DNA of 64,000 nucleotides from the NCBI RefSeq assembly GCF_014201805.1, contig NZ_JACHFK010000017.1, positions 1 through 64,000 of the forward strand. Direction: 5' to 3'. Position numbers and translations under genes: made by a program. The notes beneath the pieces were generated by a model, which did not search any database, was not told the DNA's origin, and saw only the letters and a program-made list of their open reading frames with translations. Positions 43,808-53,584 of the stretch are shown here, in pieces (position 1 is the stretch's first letter; each line of letters begins with the position of its first letter). This DNA is from Deinococcus metalli (GTDB taxonomy: Bacteria > Deinococcota > Deinococci > Deinococcales > Deinococcaceae).

Positions 43808-46331
43808 GCGCAGGCCCCAGCGGCAGCACGGCAGTCACGCACGTTCCGTCCGGCCCGCTCTGCACGGTCACGTGACCGCCGAGTTCCCCGGCCCGCTCGC
43901 GCATGCTGGCCAGGCCCACGCCCGGCACCACGGCGGCGGGCAAGCCGCGCCCGTCGTCCTGCACGCGCAGTGTCAGCAGCGCCGGGGTGGCGTCCACACT
44001 GAACTGCACCGCCGACGCGTGGGCATGGCGGGCCGCGTTGGTCAGGGCTTCCTCCGCGATCCGCAGGGCGGCGACCTCCACCGCCGCCGGCAGCGCCGGG
44101 AGGCTGTGGGGAAGCTGCGCGCTGACGTGCAGATCGGGACGGGTGGCGCTCAGGCGGGACAGCACCCGCTCGCGCAGCACGCCGCCGAGGCCCAGGTCGT
44201 CGAGCGCGGGCGGCCGCAGTTCGTCCACCAGCCGGCGCACGTCTGTGACCATGGTCTGCGTCTCGTGCTCCAGCCGCTCCAGCAGGCCCGCTGCCGCGGC
44301 CGGATCGCTGGCGAGTTGCGAGCGGGCCGCGCTCAGGCCCCACGTCACGCCCGCCAGCGCCGGGCCCAGGCCATCGTGCAGGTCGCGGCGCAGCCGTCGG
44401 CGCTCCTCCTCGCGCGCGTACACCAGCGCCTCGCGGGCCCGCTGCACGTCCAGATCCAGGCGGGCCGAATGCACCGCCAGGCCCGCCTGTCGCGACAGCG
44501 CCCCAAGCAGTTCGGTCTCGGACACGGTGAAGCCCTCCGGGCCGCGCGGCCACACCCGCAGCTCGCCCGCCACGGCCGCTTCCCCGGAGGCTTGATCCGG
44601 CGCCTCCAGGCGGTACACCTGCGCCTGTCCCAGTGGAGCGTCCTCACCACTGGCGGCGACGTGCCCGGCGCCGTCGTGTACCTCCACGCGCGGTAGGCGC
44701 AGCGCGCCGGCCACCGTGAGGGCGATGGTGGGCAGCAGCTGGGCGGGCTGCACGGTGCTCTGGAGCTGCCGGCCCAGGGTGGACAGCACCCGCGCCGGGT
44801 CGTCGCGCTCGCCGAACAGCACGCGGGTCACGCCGCGGCGCGCAGCCGCCCGTACCGGCTCGAAGGTCACCGCGACCAGCAGGGCCCCCAGGACGGCGGT
44901 CGGCGCGCCCGCGGAATGGCCGGTGACCTGCTGGCCGACCACCAGCACAGCCAGCGCGTAGCAGCCCGCGACCAGTGCAGCCAGCGCCGCGAACACCAGC
45001 GCGCGGTTCAGGAACAGCCGCAGGTCGAAGAGCCGGGTGTGCAGCACCGCCAGGGTCAGGCCTCCCACGAACAGTTCACTGTGCGGCAGGGCGCCGTCCA
45101 GGCCGCTCAGGACGTCGCTGTGCAGCACCTGCCCCGTGATGAACGCGGCCGTGCTGAAACTGTCCGGCAGGATCGCCAGGGCCAGCCACAGCACCTGTAG
45201 GCGGCCCTGCGCGCGCCCCTGCCACGCCGCCACGCCCAGACACGCGACGCTCAGCAGGGGGTAGCCGACCAGCACGGATAGGATCTGCGGCGGGCTGGTG
45301 ACCGTGAAGGCCGCCCACGCCGCGTAGCCGTACGCCAGCGCCACCAGCGCCCGCGCCCGGCTGGGCACCCGCAGGAAACTCCAGCACAGGTGCAGCGACA
45401 GCGGCGCGAGCAGCCAGATGTGGATGGTATGGCTGAACGCGCTCCCCACATGCAGGCGCGCGTCACTGAGCAGGTCGCCCAGCGTCAGCGGCCCCACCAT
45501 CCAACTGGGCAGCGTGACCAGCACGGCCCACACCGACAGCGCCAGCAGCTGCGCGCCGGGGTGGTTCGGCCGCTGCGCGAACAGCCACGCGGTCACGGCC
45601 ATCACGCCCAGGAATTCCAGCAGCTGCCACGGAATGTCCCGCCCCATGAAATTCTTGTTGAAGAACCCGGGCATCACCTGTCCGAACGCGCGCAGCAGCG
45701 TGGGCGTCTCGGTGGCGTGGAGGGTCACCGGCACCGTCACCGTCTGCCCGCCCGTGGTCTGGAAGGTCTGGCCCAGGCCCACGATGTTCCTCTGCACCGT
45801 GAATGTGACCGCCTGTCCGTCGTGCAGTGGCCCCACCGCCGCGCGCCACGCCGACAGGCGGTCGACATCCAGCCAGCTGTCGGGCGTCACCGGGATGGCG
45901 TGCCCATTCACCCCGACCAGGAGGTCACCGGGGCGCAGGGCGGCTGGCTGCGCCGTGTCCAGGGCGTCGGCGAACACCGGGCGGTCGTCCCCGATGAAGG
46001 CGACTGTCGAGCGCCAGCCGGCGTCCGGCGCGGCCAGCCGCCACGCCTTCTGAACGCACGACGCGCTCAGCAGCGCGCCCAGCAGCAGCGCCGCGCGGGC
46101 CGCGCCCCAGCCCCATGCCTGGCCGGCCGTGACCACGGGGCGGCCCTGCCATTGCCGCGCTGCCGGCCAGCTCCCCACACCCAGGGCCCCCGCTGCCAGG
46201 AGCGCCAGCGGCCAGCGCGGCAACCCGCCCAACACGAGCGCGGCGGCCAGCACCAGCGTGGCGGCCAGCGGACTCACGGCCACGGCGGGCCAGCGGACGG
46301 CGCGGACGGGGTGCGGCAGGGCGCTCAGCAT
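43800..46331 (-). CDS. membrane histidine kinase with PDZ-like sensor domain (HisKA_3 type)
   Basis: The 843-aa sensor is the partner of the response regulator. It starts with about three membrane helices, then a PDZ-like segment outside the membrane (about 95-175: LRPGDLLVGVNGHAIPV, DGQAVTFTVQ). Several further helices follow in the middle (about 220-490), then a GAF-like region (about 510-620), the HisKA_3 phospho-acceptor His652 in RRLRRDLHDGLGPALAG, and the ATPase domain (EALTNAARHA, DDGRGLP, GLASMRERAGELGG). It resembles DesK/LiaS/ComP kinases; ComP also joins a PDZ-like domain to many helices. ATG 46331 has GGAGG upstream. Confidence 0.93.
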   Translation of the reverse strand: MLSALPHPVRAVRWPAVAVSPLAATLVLAAALVLGGLPRWPLALLAAGALGVGSWPAARQWQGRPVVTAGQAWGWGAARAALLLGALLSASCVQKAWRLAAPDAGWRSTVAFIGDDRPVFADALDTAQPAALRPGDLLVGVNGHAIPVTPDSWLDVDRLSAWRAAVGPLHDGQAVTFTVQRNIVGLGQTFQTTGGQTVTVPVTLHATETPTLLRAFGQVMPGFFNKNFMGRDIPWQLLEFLGVMAVTAWLFAQRPNHPGAQLLALSVWAVLVTLPSWMVGPLTLGDLLSDARLHVGSAFSHTIHIWLLAPLSLHLCWSFLRVPSRARALVALAYGYAAWAAFTVTSPPQILSVLVGYPLLSVACLGVAAWQGRAQGRLQVLWLALAILPDSFSTAAFITGQVLHSDVLSGLDGALPHSELFVGGLTLAVLHTRLFDLRLFLNRALVFAALAALVAGCYALAVLVVGQQVTGHSAGAPTAVLGALLVAVTFEPVRAAARRGVTRVLFGERDDPARVLSTLGRQLQSTVQPAQLLPTIALTVAGALRLPRVEVHDGAGHVAASGEDAPLGQAQVYRLEAPDQASGEAAVAGELRVWPRGPEGFTVSETELLGALSRQAGLAVHSARLDLDVQRAREALVYAREEERRRLRRDLHDGLGPALAGVTWGLSAARSQLASDPAAAAGLLERLEHETQTMVTDVRRLVDELRPPALDDLGLGGVLRERVLSRLSATRPDLHVSAQLPHSLPALPAAVEVAALRIAEEALTNAARHAHASAVQFSVDATPALLTLRVQDDGRGLPAAVVPGVGLASMRERAGELGGHVTVQSGPDGTCVTAVLPLGPARG

Positions 46332-46388
46332 GAAGCCTCCGGACGGTCACGGCGAACAGCAGAACCATTCCACTATAGGAGGCCCGCG

Positions 46389-47456
46389 CTACTTCACGCG
46401 CAGCACGCCGCCCACCGGCCACACCACGCCGTTGCTGACGGTGATCGGCGTAAACACCACGCTGACGTCGTCGAAGAACGGAGCCGGAAAGCCGCTGGTG
46501 TCGCCCGGCACGTCCCGGAACACGAGGCGCAGGGTCTGGCCGCTCAGCGTGGGCGTGTCTGCTCCGCCCGCGAAGGCCTTCTCGAAGTCGGGAAAGCTCG
46601 CCAGCAGGTGGACCCGCGCCGCCTTCGCCAGGGCCGCCGGCTGTCCGCGCGTCCCCGCCGCCTGCACCCCGCCGTCGGTGGGGGGCAAGACGATGACAGG
46701 CCCCTTGCCCTTCAGCGTGGCCTCCAGCCCGGCGTCCGTGAGCGCCTGGCGAAAGCGGGCGAAACTCAGTTCCGGCGCTCCTCCCGAGCCCTGCCTGGCC
46801 AGGAAGTCCCAGGCTGACAGCGGACTGACGGTGCTGAAGGTCACGCCCTCTCCGGGACCGTGACCTCCCGGCCCCAGCAGCGCGACAATCCCGGTTGCGC
46901 CCGGCGCTCCGACGACCAGGGTCGAATTGAGTGTTCGGGTTCCCTGACGGAACGCGTACGCCTGGGTATCGGGCGTCATGTCCTCCTGCCGCACGGCGAT
47001 CACGGCGCCGGGCTGCAGGCCGCGCGCCAGCACGTCCTTGCCCCGCACGACGTCCACCGGCGCCGTCCAGGCATTCAGGATCAGGGCCTTGCCGTATCTG
47101 CCGTCGCTGACCTTCGCGTCCTCGAAGGCCTGCGTCTCGTCCACCAGCGTGGTCCCCGCGCCGCCTGCCGAGTGGAGCAGGTACGCGTGCCCGTCTCGCA
47201 CGGTGGTCTTGAGGGTGGACAGCGTGCGCCCACCGGCCCGCACCTCCAGCGTGTGCGGCCCGGCCGGCAGCGGCGCGTACGCTCCGGCGTCGGTTCCCTC
47301 GGTGGTCAGCAGCGCGTGTCCGTCCACCCGCACCTCCAGCGGGGCAACCGGTGCTGGCGTTGCGGACACCGCCGTGTTCAGCGCGTGCAGCAGGCCCGCC
47401 GCGCCCGCATGAGAGAGGCCCAGGGCGAAGGTGACGGTCAGCAGGTGTCGGTTCAT
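46389..47456 (-). CDS. secreted protein with DUF4397-like and degenerate fasciclin (FAS1) domains
   Basis: The 355-aa product has a signal peptide (MNRHLLTVTFALGLSHAGA). The N-terminal third has the DUF4397-like pattern (LEVRVDGHALLTTEG, YAPLPAGPHTLEVRAGGR). The C-terminal half resembles FAS1: FARFRQALTDAGLEATLKGKGPVIVLPPTDGGV in two motifs, HLLASFPDFEK, and the end VVFTPITVSNGVVWPVGGVLRVK. FAS1 domains mediate adhesion in cell surface proteins. ATG 47456 has GGAGG upstream. It lies 57 bp before the kinase start on the same strand, so it may be the first gene of that operon and a target or cue of the two-component system (inference). Confidence 0.75.
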   Translation of the reverse strand: MNRHLLTVTFALGLSHAGAAGLLHALNTAVSATPAPVAPLEVRVDGHALLTTEGTDAGAYAPLPAGPHTLEVRAGGRTLSTLKTTVRDGHAYLLHSAGGAGTTLVDETQAFEDAKVSDGRYGKALILNAWTAPVDVVRGKDVLARGLQPGAVIAVRQEDMTPDTQAYAFRQGTRTLNSTLVVGAPGATGIVALLGPGGHGPGEGVTFSTVSPLSAWDFLARQGSGGAPELSFARFRQALTDAGLEATLKGKGPVIVLPPTDGGVQAAGTRGQPAALAKAARVHLLASFPDFEKAFAGGADTPTLSGQTLRLVFRDVPGDTSGFPAPFFDDVSVVFTPITVSNGVVWPVGGVLRVK

Positions 47457-47628
47457 CGTTCCCTCCGCCACGAGCGTGCGCTCCCGGCCGTCCCGGGCAC
47501 CAGGGAGCACGCTCCCACGGGCCCGGGACACGGCCCACTGGCCGCCGGGGCGGTCATGGCCCGATCACGGCCCGCGTGGATGCTGTCGGTGGAGGGACCG
47601 GTCCCGGTTCCCTTCAGGGAGGGTCATG

Positions 47629-48009
47629 ATGCGTTCCGTCCGCCTGCGCCCGCTCGTCATCCGCTCCGTCCTGACCGTGGCCGCGCTGGGGCTGGCCACC
47701 GCCACCCCGGCGCAGGCCGCCGCGCTGTACTTTCTGCGGCTGGAGGTCAAGTCGTCCTCCGAGGCCGTGTGCTACCGCTTTGCGCAGGACACCGCCCGCA
47801 GCCTGGGCTACGCGAACGTCCGGCGCGGCCCACTGGAGGTCGCGGGTGAGAAGAGCGGCGTGTACGTGTCCACCACCTGTGTCGGCCGCGGCTCCGCGCG
47901 GGTCATGGCGGTCGTGATGGCGACCAGCGACTCGTTCCCGGCCGCCCGGCAGATCGCCACCGAGTTCGCGAACCGCCTGGGCGGCATGATCTGTATCGAC
48001 ACCTGCTGA
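47629..48009 (+). CDS. secreted protein of unknown function
   Basis: Family unknown. The 126-aa product has a signal peptide ending TPAQA (cleavage near residue 31). The mature part has four Cys ([20 protein letters not shown] at the end) that may form two disulfides. A pattern of [18 protein letters not shown] and then [15 protein letters not shown] suggests a small alpha/beta fold. Two ATGs (47626 and 47629) are in the same frame; 47629 has the better distance to GGAGGG. A short hairpin (TCCCT-tc-AGGGA, 47609-47620) includes part of the ribosome binding site. Confidence 0.7.
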   Translation: MRSVRLRPLVIRSVLTVAALGLATATPAQAAALYFLRLEVKSSSEAVCYRFAQDTARSLGYANVRRGPLEVAGEKSGVYVSTTCVGRGSARVMAVVMATSDSFPAARQIATEFANRLGGMICIDTC

Positions 48010-48027
48010 CCGGGCGGGCGCGTGCTC

Positions 48028-48033
48028 TACACT
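48028..48033 (+). promoter_or_regulatory. leaderless -10 box of the Rieske gene
   Basis: TACACT ends 8 nt before ATG 48042. Confidence 0.5.
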
Positions 48034-48041
48034 CCGGGACG

Positions 48042-48368
48042 ATGAGCGAGCCGGTCGGAGTGGAGCGCGTGGCTGTGGGCCGCGCCGAGGACATACCCGA
48101 GGGCTGGCAGGGCACCGTGACGGTGGCCGGGGTGGGCGTGCTGGTCGTGAACCACGAGGGCACGTACTACGCCCTGCGTAACAACTGCACGCACAAGGAC
48201 TACCCGCTGCTGGGCGGCGACGTCAGCATGGGCCGCATCACCTGCGAGAAGCACGGCGCGAAGTTCGAACTCGCGACCGGCAAGGCCAAGACCCTGCCCG
48301 CCGTCAAGCCGGTGAAGATCTACGCCACGGAAACAGAGGACGGCGTGGTGTACGTCCGTCCCCTGTAG
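48042..48368 (+). CDS. Rieske-type [2Fe-2S] protein
   Basis: The 108-aa protein is a soluble Rieske ferredoxin, as found with dioxygenases and nitrite reductase NirD. The cluster ligands are in [13 protein letters not shown] and [15 protein letters not shown] (C-x-H and C-x-x-H). There is no signal or membrane helix, so it acts in the cytoplasm as an electron carrier or regulator. Partners are not obvious nearby; the CatE-like oxygenases of this window are not of the Rieske-dependent kind. Confidence 0.92.
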   Translation: MSEPVGVERVAVGRAEDIPEGWQGTVTVAGVGVLVVNHEGTYYALRNNCTHKDYPLLGGDVSMGRITCEKHGAKFELATGKAKTLPAVKPVKIYATETEDGVVYVRPL

Positions 48369-48390
48369 GCGCCGCGCCCGAGCCGCCCGG

Positions 48391-48903
48391 TCAGCGCCGG
48401 CCCGAACCGCCGTCGACCTCGTTCTGGAGTTCCGCCGTCTCGCCCTGTGGCAGATCGCCGGCCGGTTCGACCACGTGGGACGGCACCTGGCTGCTGGGCG
48501 GGGTGTAGCCCGGATTCGGGTCGATGTCGCGCTGGCGCTCCAGCACCGCCGCGCCCACCGCCGCCGGGATGCCCACCCCGGCCGACGGCGCGACCTCGTC
48601 CAGCACGTCGCCGCCCAGGCCCTCGACCGTCTCGGCCCCCGCGAAGTCCGGGGTCTGCGCCGCGTGCTCCATGGCGCCCACGTCGCGCGTGGCGAGGTGG
48701 TCGAAGGTGCCGGTGACGGTCTTCGCGCTGGGCAGTTCGACCGGCGTGTACTTCTCGCTGTCGGACGATCCCACGCGGTCGTCGCCCGGCGTGGTCGTGT
48801 ACGCGACCTGGTGGTGGTCCTTGACGTCCGTGGCCTCGAAGCCGGTCTGCGCGCCGTCGCCGGTCAGGGGCGGATTGCTGCGTTCATCGTCGCTGCGGGT
48901 CAT
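48391..48903 (-). CDS. acidic, low-complexity hypothetical protein
   Basis: No family recognised. The 170-aa product is hydrophilic, rich in Asp, Glu, Gly, Pro and Thr, without Cys or membrane helices, and probably disordered (MTRSDDERSNPPLTGDGAQT; ELQNEVDGGSGRR at the end). A central part (ETVEGLGGDVLDEVAPSAGVGIPAA) is more ordered. The ATG at 48903 has no clear ribosome binding site. Similar hydrophilic small proteins occur at 60410 and 61389; such proteins are common in desiccation-tolerant bacteria, but a role here is not shown. Confidence 0.65.
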   Translation of the reverse strand: MTRSDDERSNPPLTGDGAQTGFEATDVKDHHQVAYTTTPGDDRVGSSDSEKYTPVELPSAKTVTGTFDHLATRDVGAMEHAAQTPDFAGAETVEGLGGDVLDEVAPSAGVGIPAAVGAAVLERQRDIDPNPGYTPPSSQVPSHVVEPAGDLPQGETAELQNEVDGGSGRR

Positions 48904-48980
48904 GCCCACCAGTGTCCGTCAAACGTGCTCCCGGCGCATTTCCGTTCCCTTGAGACCTTCTGCGGGCCTCCTCATGCAGG

Positions 48981-49634
48981 TCACAGCAGCGCCAGGACGT
49001 CCACATGGTTCTCCTCGCGGGCCAGATCGGCGGCCGAGCGGCCGTCGTCGGTCGTCGCGTCCGCCTGCGCGCCGCATGCCAGGAGGAAGGCCACCAGCGC
49101 GGCGTTGCCGTTCTGCGCCGCGCCCATCAGGGGCGTGAAGCCGTCCGCCTGCTCGGCATTCACGTCCGCGCCGGCCGCCACCAGCACGCGGGCCAGCGCC
49201 TCGTGGTTGCCGGCCACCGCCGAGTGCAGCGGCTGCACCTGCATGGGGTTGCGGCTGACCGCGTGCACGTCGGCGCCGGCCTCCAGCAGCACCTGTGCGG
49301 CCTCCGCGCGGCCGAAGAACGACGCCAGGCCCAGCGGCGTGAAGCCGTCGGGGCTCACCGCGTTCACCAGCGCCGGGTCCCCGGTGATCAGGGCGCGGAC
49401 GCGCGCCGCGTCGCCCACGGCCGCCGCCTCGAACACGTCCAGCGGCGCACCGTGCTCGATCAGCACGCGGGCCATGTCGTGCCGGCCGTAGTACGTGGCG
49501 AACAGCACGGGCGACACGCCCATGGGGCTCACGGCCCGCAGCAGCGCCGGGTCGCCGTGCACGAGCGCCCGCACGTGCACGGCGTCGTTCGCCTGGATCG
49601 CCAGGAACAGGTCCCGTTCGGTCTCGGTGGTCAT
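48981..49634 (-). CDS. ankyrin-repeat protein
   Basis: The 217-aa cytoplasmic protein consists of ankyrin repeats, about six, including [40 protein letters not shown], and [20 protein letters not shown], with consensus hairpins GADVNAEQ and GADVHAVS. No other domain. Ankyrin proteins are protein-binding scaffolds; the partner is unknown. ATG 49634 lies 5 nt from a minus-strand TACCAT box. Confidence 0.92.
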   Translation of the reverse strand: MTTETERDLFLAIQANDAVHVRALVHGDPALLRAVSPMGVSPVLFATYYGRHDMARVLIEHGAPLDVFEAAAVGDAARVRALITGDPALVNAVSPDGFTPLGLASFFGRAEAAQVLLEAGADVHAVSRNPMQVQPLHSAVAGNHEALARVLVAAGADVNAEQADGFTPLMGAAQNGNAALVAFLLACGAQADATTDDGRSAADLAREENHVDVLALL

Positions 49635-49639
49635 GCCGC

Positions 49640-49645
49640 ATGGTA
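49640..49645 (-). promoter_or_regulatory. leaderless -10 box of the ankyrin gene
   Basis: TACCAT on the minus strand, 5 nt before ATG 49634. Confidence 0.45.
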
Positions 49646-49713
49646 CGGGTCAGACGGGCCGGCCCTGCCGGCAGTGGGGTCAGGTTAGGATCGCACTACG
49701 CACAGGAGGCCCT

Positions 49714-51417
49714 ATGACGTGGTGGCAACGCAGCGTGGTGTACCAGATCTACCCGCGCTCCTTTCTCGACTCGGACGGCGACGGCGTGGGCGACCTGCCG
49801 GGCATCACCTCGAAACTCGACTACCTGCACACGCTGGGCGTGGACGTGATCTGGCTGTGCCCGGTCTACCCGCACGGCGGCGTGGACGGCGGCTACGACA
49901 TCACCGACTACCGCAACATCGCCCCCGAGTTCGGATCACTGCCCGACTGGAAGGACCTGCTGGCGGGACTGCACGCGCGCGGCATGAAACTGGTGATGGA
50001 CCTGGTGGTCAACCACACCAGCGACCAGCACCCGTGGTTCCTGGAAGCCCGCAGGTCCACGGACAACCCCTACCGCGACTACTACCTGTGGCGGCCGGGC
50101 GAAGGCGGCGGGCCGCCCAGCAACTGGGGCTCGCACTTCGGGGGCAGCGCGTGGCAGCTCGACCCCGCCACGGACGAGTACTACCTGCACCTGTTCGCCA
50201 CCGAGCAGCCGGACCTGAACTGGGAAAATCCCCGCGTGCGCCGTGAGGTCTACGACCTGATGACGTTCTGGCTGGACCTCGGCATCGACGGCTTCCGCAT
50301 GGACACCATCAACATGCTGTCCAAGGTGCCGGGCTTTCCGGACACCGCGCCCGGAGCCGACTACGCGTATCCGCTGGCCGAGGAGCACTTCCTGAACGGT
50401 CCGGAACTCCTGACGTACCTGCGCGAGATGAGAGCGGAGGTGCTGTCGAAGTACGACGTGATGACGGTGGGGGAGACGCCCGGCGTGAGCCCCGACGCCG
50501 CGGCCGTGCTGACAGACCCGCAGACCGGGCCGCTGAACATGATCTTCCAGTTCGACCACATGGCCCTCGACAAGGACCCGGCCAGCGCCCGCCCGCGCTG
50601 GACGACCGTGCCGTACAGCGTGCCGGAACTCAAGACGGTGCTGGGCCGCTGGCAGACCGAGTTGCATGGCCGCGGGTGGAACAGCCTGTACCTCAGCAAC
50701 CACGACGTCCCCCGGCTGGTGTCCCGCTACGGCGACGACGGCGCGTCCCGTGTGCCCTCGGCCAAACTGCTCGCCACGCTGCTGTTCACGCTCCAGGGCA
50801 CGCCCTACGTGTACCAGGGCGACGAACTCGGCATTCCCAACGCGAAGTTCACCAGTATCGACGACTACCGCGACGTCGATACCCTGAACCTCTACCGCGA
50901 GGACGTGATCGAGGGCGGCCGCGACCCGGCCGGCGTGCTGGAGATGATCCACAACAAGGGCCGCGACAACGCCCGCACGCCTATGCCGTGGACCGGTGGC
51001 GAGAACGCGGGCTTCACGACCGGCACGCCCTGGATCCCGCTGAACCCCACGTTCCGCGACATCAACGCCGAGACGGTCCTGGCCGACCCGGACTCGGTGT
51101 ACTGGTACTACCGCGACCTGATCCGCCTGCGCCGCGAGCATCCCTCTATCGTCGAGGGCCGCTACGACGACCTGCGCCCGGAGCATCCCACGCTGTACGC
51201 CTACTTGCGCACGCACGCGCAGGAGCAGTTGCTGGTGCTCCTGAACTTCGGGGGGCAGGCCCTCGACCTGGACGGGGTGCTGGACATCCCGGCGAACGCG
51301 GCACTGCTGCTCGGCAACTACGCTGCGCCAGGCGAGGTGCCGGCGGGCGTTCTCCAGCCGTGGGAAGCTCGGGTGTACGTCACTCGCAGTGCCGAGGAGA
51401 TGGGCGCGCTGGACTGA
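49714..51417 (+). CDS. alpha-glucosidase / oligo-1,6-glucosidase (GH13)
   Basis: The enzyme removes glucose from small alpha-glucosides such as isomaltose, maltose or trehalose derivatives. The 567-aa protein has WWQRSVVYQIYPRSFLDSDG, DGGYDITDYRNIAPEFG, MDLVVNHTSDQHPWF, the nucleophile in IDGFRMDTINMLSK, acid/base in VGETPGVSP, the third acid in LSNHDVPRLVSRYG, and a C-terminal beta domain. No signal peptide, so it acts in the cytoplasm. ATG 49714 has AGGAGG 5 nt upstream, and TAGGAT (49686-49691) is a likely -10. It lies far from treS but shares its substrate world. Confidence 0.93.
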   Translation: MTWWQRSVVYQIYPRSFLDSDGDGVGDLPGITSKLDYLHTLGVDVIWLCPVYPHGGVDGGYDITDYRNIAPEFGSLPDWKDLLAGLHARGMKLVMDLVVNHTSDQHPWFLEARRSTDNPYRDYYLWRPGEGGGPPSNWGSHFGGSAWQLDPATDEYYLHLFATEQPDLNWENPRVRREVYDLMTFWLDLGIDGFRMDTINMLSKVPGFPDTAPGADYAYPLAEEHFLNGPELLTYLREMRAEVLSKYDVMTVGETPGVSPDAAAVLTDPQTGPLNMIFQFDHMALDKDPASARPRWTTVPYSVPELKTVLGRWQTELHGRGWNSLYLSNHDVPRLVSRYGDDGASRVPSAKLLATLLFTLQGTPYVYQGDELGIPNAKFTSIDDYRDVDTLNLYREDVIEGGRDPAGVLEMIHNKGRDNARTPMPWTGGENAGFTTGTPWIPLNPTFRDINAETVLADPDSVYWYYRDLIRLRREHPSIVEGRYDDLRPEHPTLYAYLRTHAQEQLLVLLNFGGQALDLDGVLDIPANAALLLGNYAAPGEVPAGVLQPWEARVYVTRSAEEMGALD

Positions 51418-51706
51418 GGTTTGGCTGGGCTGGAAGGTGGGCGCCTGCGGCGGGCTTCCCCACCCCCCAGCCCCCATCCCCAGAGGGGACGGGGGAGCAG
51501 CGCTGCGCTCGGCATGTGGTCGCCATCTTGCTCGAGCTGGCCTCTGACGGAGTCTCGTTGGCGAGGGGCTGCGTTCTTGCCTCGTCCGTTGGCGCCGTCA
51601 CCGCCCGCGCGCTGCGCGCACGATGGCTTTCGGTCAGGGGCAGGGTGGATGCTTCAGTTTTTCCGGGTGCCAGTCCATATCGGCGGTGGCCCTCAGCTCT
51701 CTGTGC
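51418..51706. other. 289-bp intergenic region with a C/G-run segment
   Basis: No gene is supported. The segment 51459-51502 is a run of C tracts followed by G tracts (ccccaccccccagcccc, then aggggacgggggagcag) that can form a hairpin. It looks like a noncoding repeat rather than decayed coding DNA. The adjacent 51600-51640 is GC-alternating sequence. No promoter is evident. Confidence 0.4.
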
Positions 51707-52879
<1,173 letters not shown>

Positions 52880-52885
52880 ACGCGG

Positions 52886-52891
52886 AGTGTA
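52886..52891 (-). promoter_or_regulatory. leaderless -10 box of the thiolase gene
   Basis: TACACT on the minus strand, 6 nt before ATG 52879. Confidence 0.55.
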
Positions 52892-52948
52892 GCGGCGGGG
52901 CGTTACAGGAACCGAGACGGGGCGAACGCTCCGGCGCCGTCCGGCCGC

Positions 52949-53440
52949 TCAGTACAGGTTCCCGCCGCTCGCCGTCTTCGTCACGGTCTTCACAGACCCG
53001 AGCGCGTCGTAGGACTTCACGGTCAGGGTGTAGGTCCGGCCCAGCACCGGCGGGTTCCAGAAGGCTGGGGAGGTGTACTGCGCGAACCAGTCGCCTCCGT
53101 TCGTGCCGGCGGGATTCTTGTAGTACATGCAGTCGACGCCCGGGGCCGAGCACTCCGCCGCGCCCGTGCTGCCCACCAGGGTGCCGTTCACGTACACCTG
53201 AAGTCTGTTCACCGTCGACGTGCTGAACCTGGAGGACGTCGTGCCGAACACCACCCACCGGCCGCCCGGCACCGGCGTGATGCCCTCGACCGTCAGGTTC
53301 GGGCTCAGGTTCAGCGTCGGGCTGGGGATGGTCTGTGGCTGGAGGTTGCCGGCAGCCGGGCCGGAGGTCTGGCCGCAGGCCGCGAGGCCCACGAACAGGG
53401 TGCAGAGGAGGAGGGAGGAGCCGGGCAGTCGCGTGGGCAT
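52949..53440 (-). CDS. lipoprotein of unknown function
   Basis: The 163-aa product has a lipoprotein signal (LLLCTLFVGLAACGQ, lipobox LAAC with Cys23). The mature part is likely one Ig-like or Fn3-like beta sandwich: PNLTVEGITPVPGGRWVVFG, NRLQVYVNGTLVGST, NPPVLGRTYTLTVKSYDA. Two Cys (ECSAPGVDC) could pair. This suggests a surface binding protein. ATG 53440 has AGGAGA about 9 nt upstream; the frame open to 53533 begins in noncoding DNA. Confidence 0.75.
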   Translation of the reverse strand: MPTRLPGSSLLLCTLFVGLAACGQTSGPAAGNLQPQTIPSPTLNLSPNLTVEGITPVPGGRWVVFGTTSSRFSTSTVNRLQVYVNGTLVGSTGAAECSAPGVDCMYYKNPAGTNGGDWFAQYTSPAFWNPPVLGRTYTLTVKSYDALGSVKTVTKTASGGNLY

Positions 53441-53584
53441 GGGTGCTCTCCTGGGACGCCATGAGTGGACGGCGCGTCTGTCGGTGCGGACGTGTCGTGG
53501 CTCGTCCCGTGATCCGGGGGTCGTCCCGGTCATGTCAACATCCGGGGCGTGAGCAGCCCATGACCACCGGTGTGTGCGCCGTGA

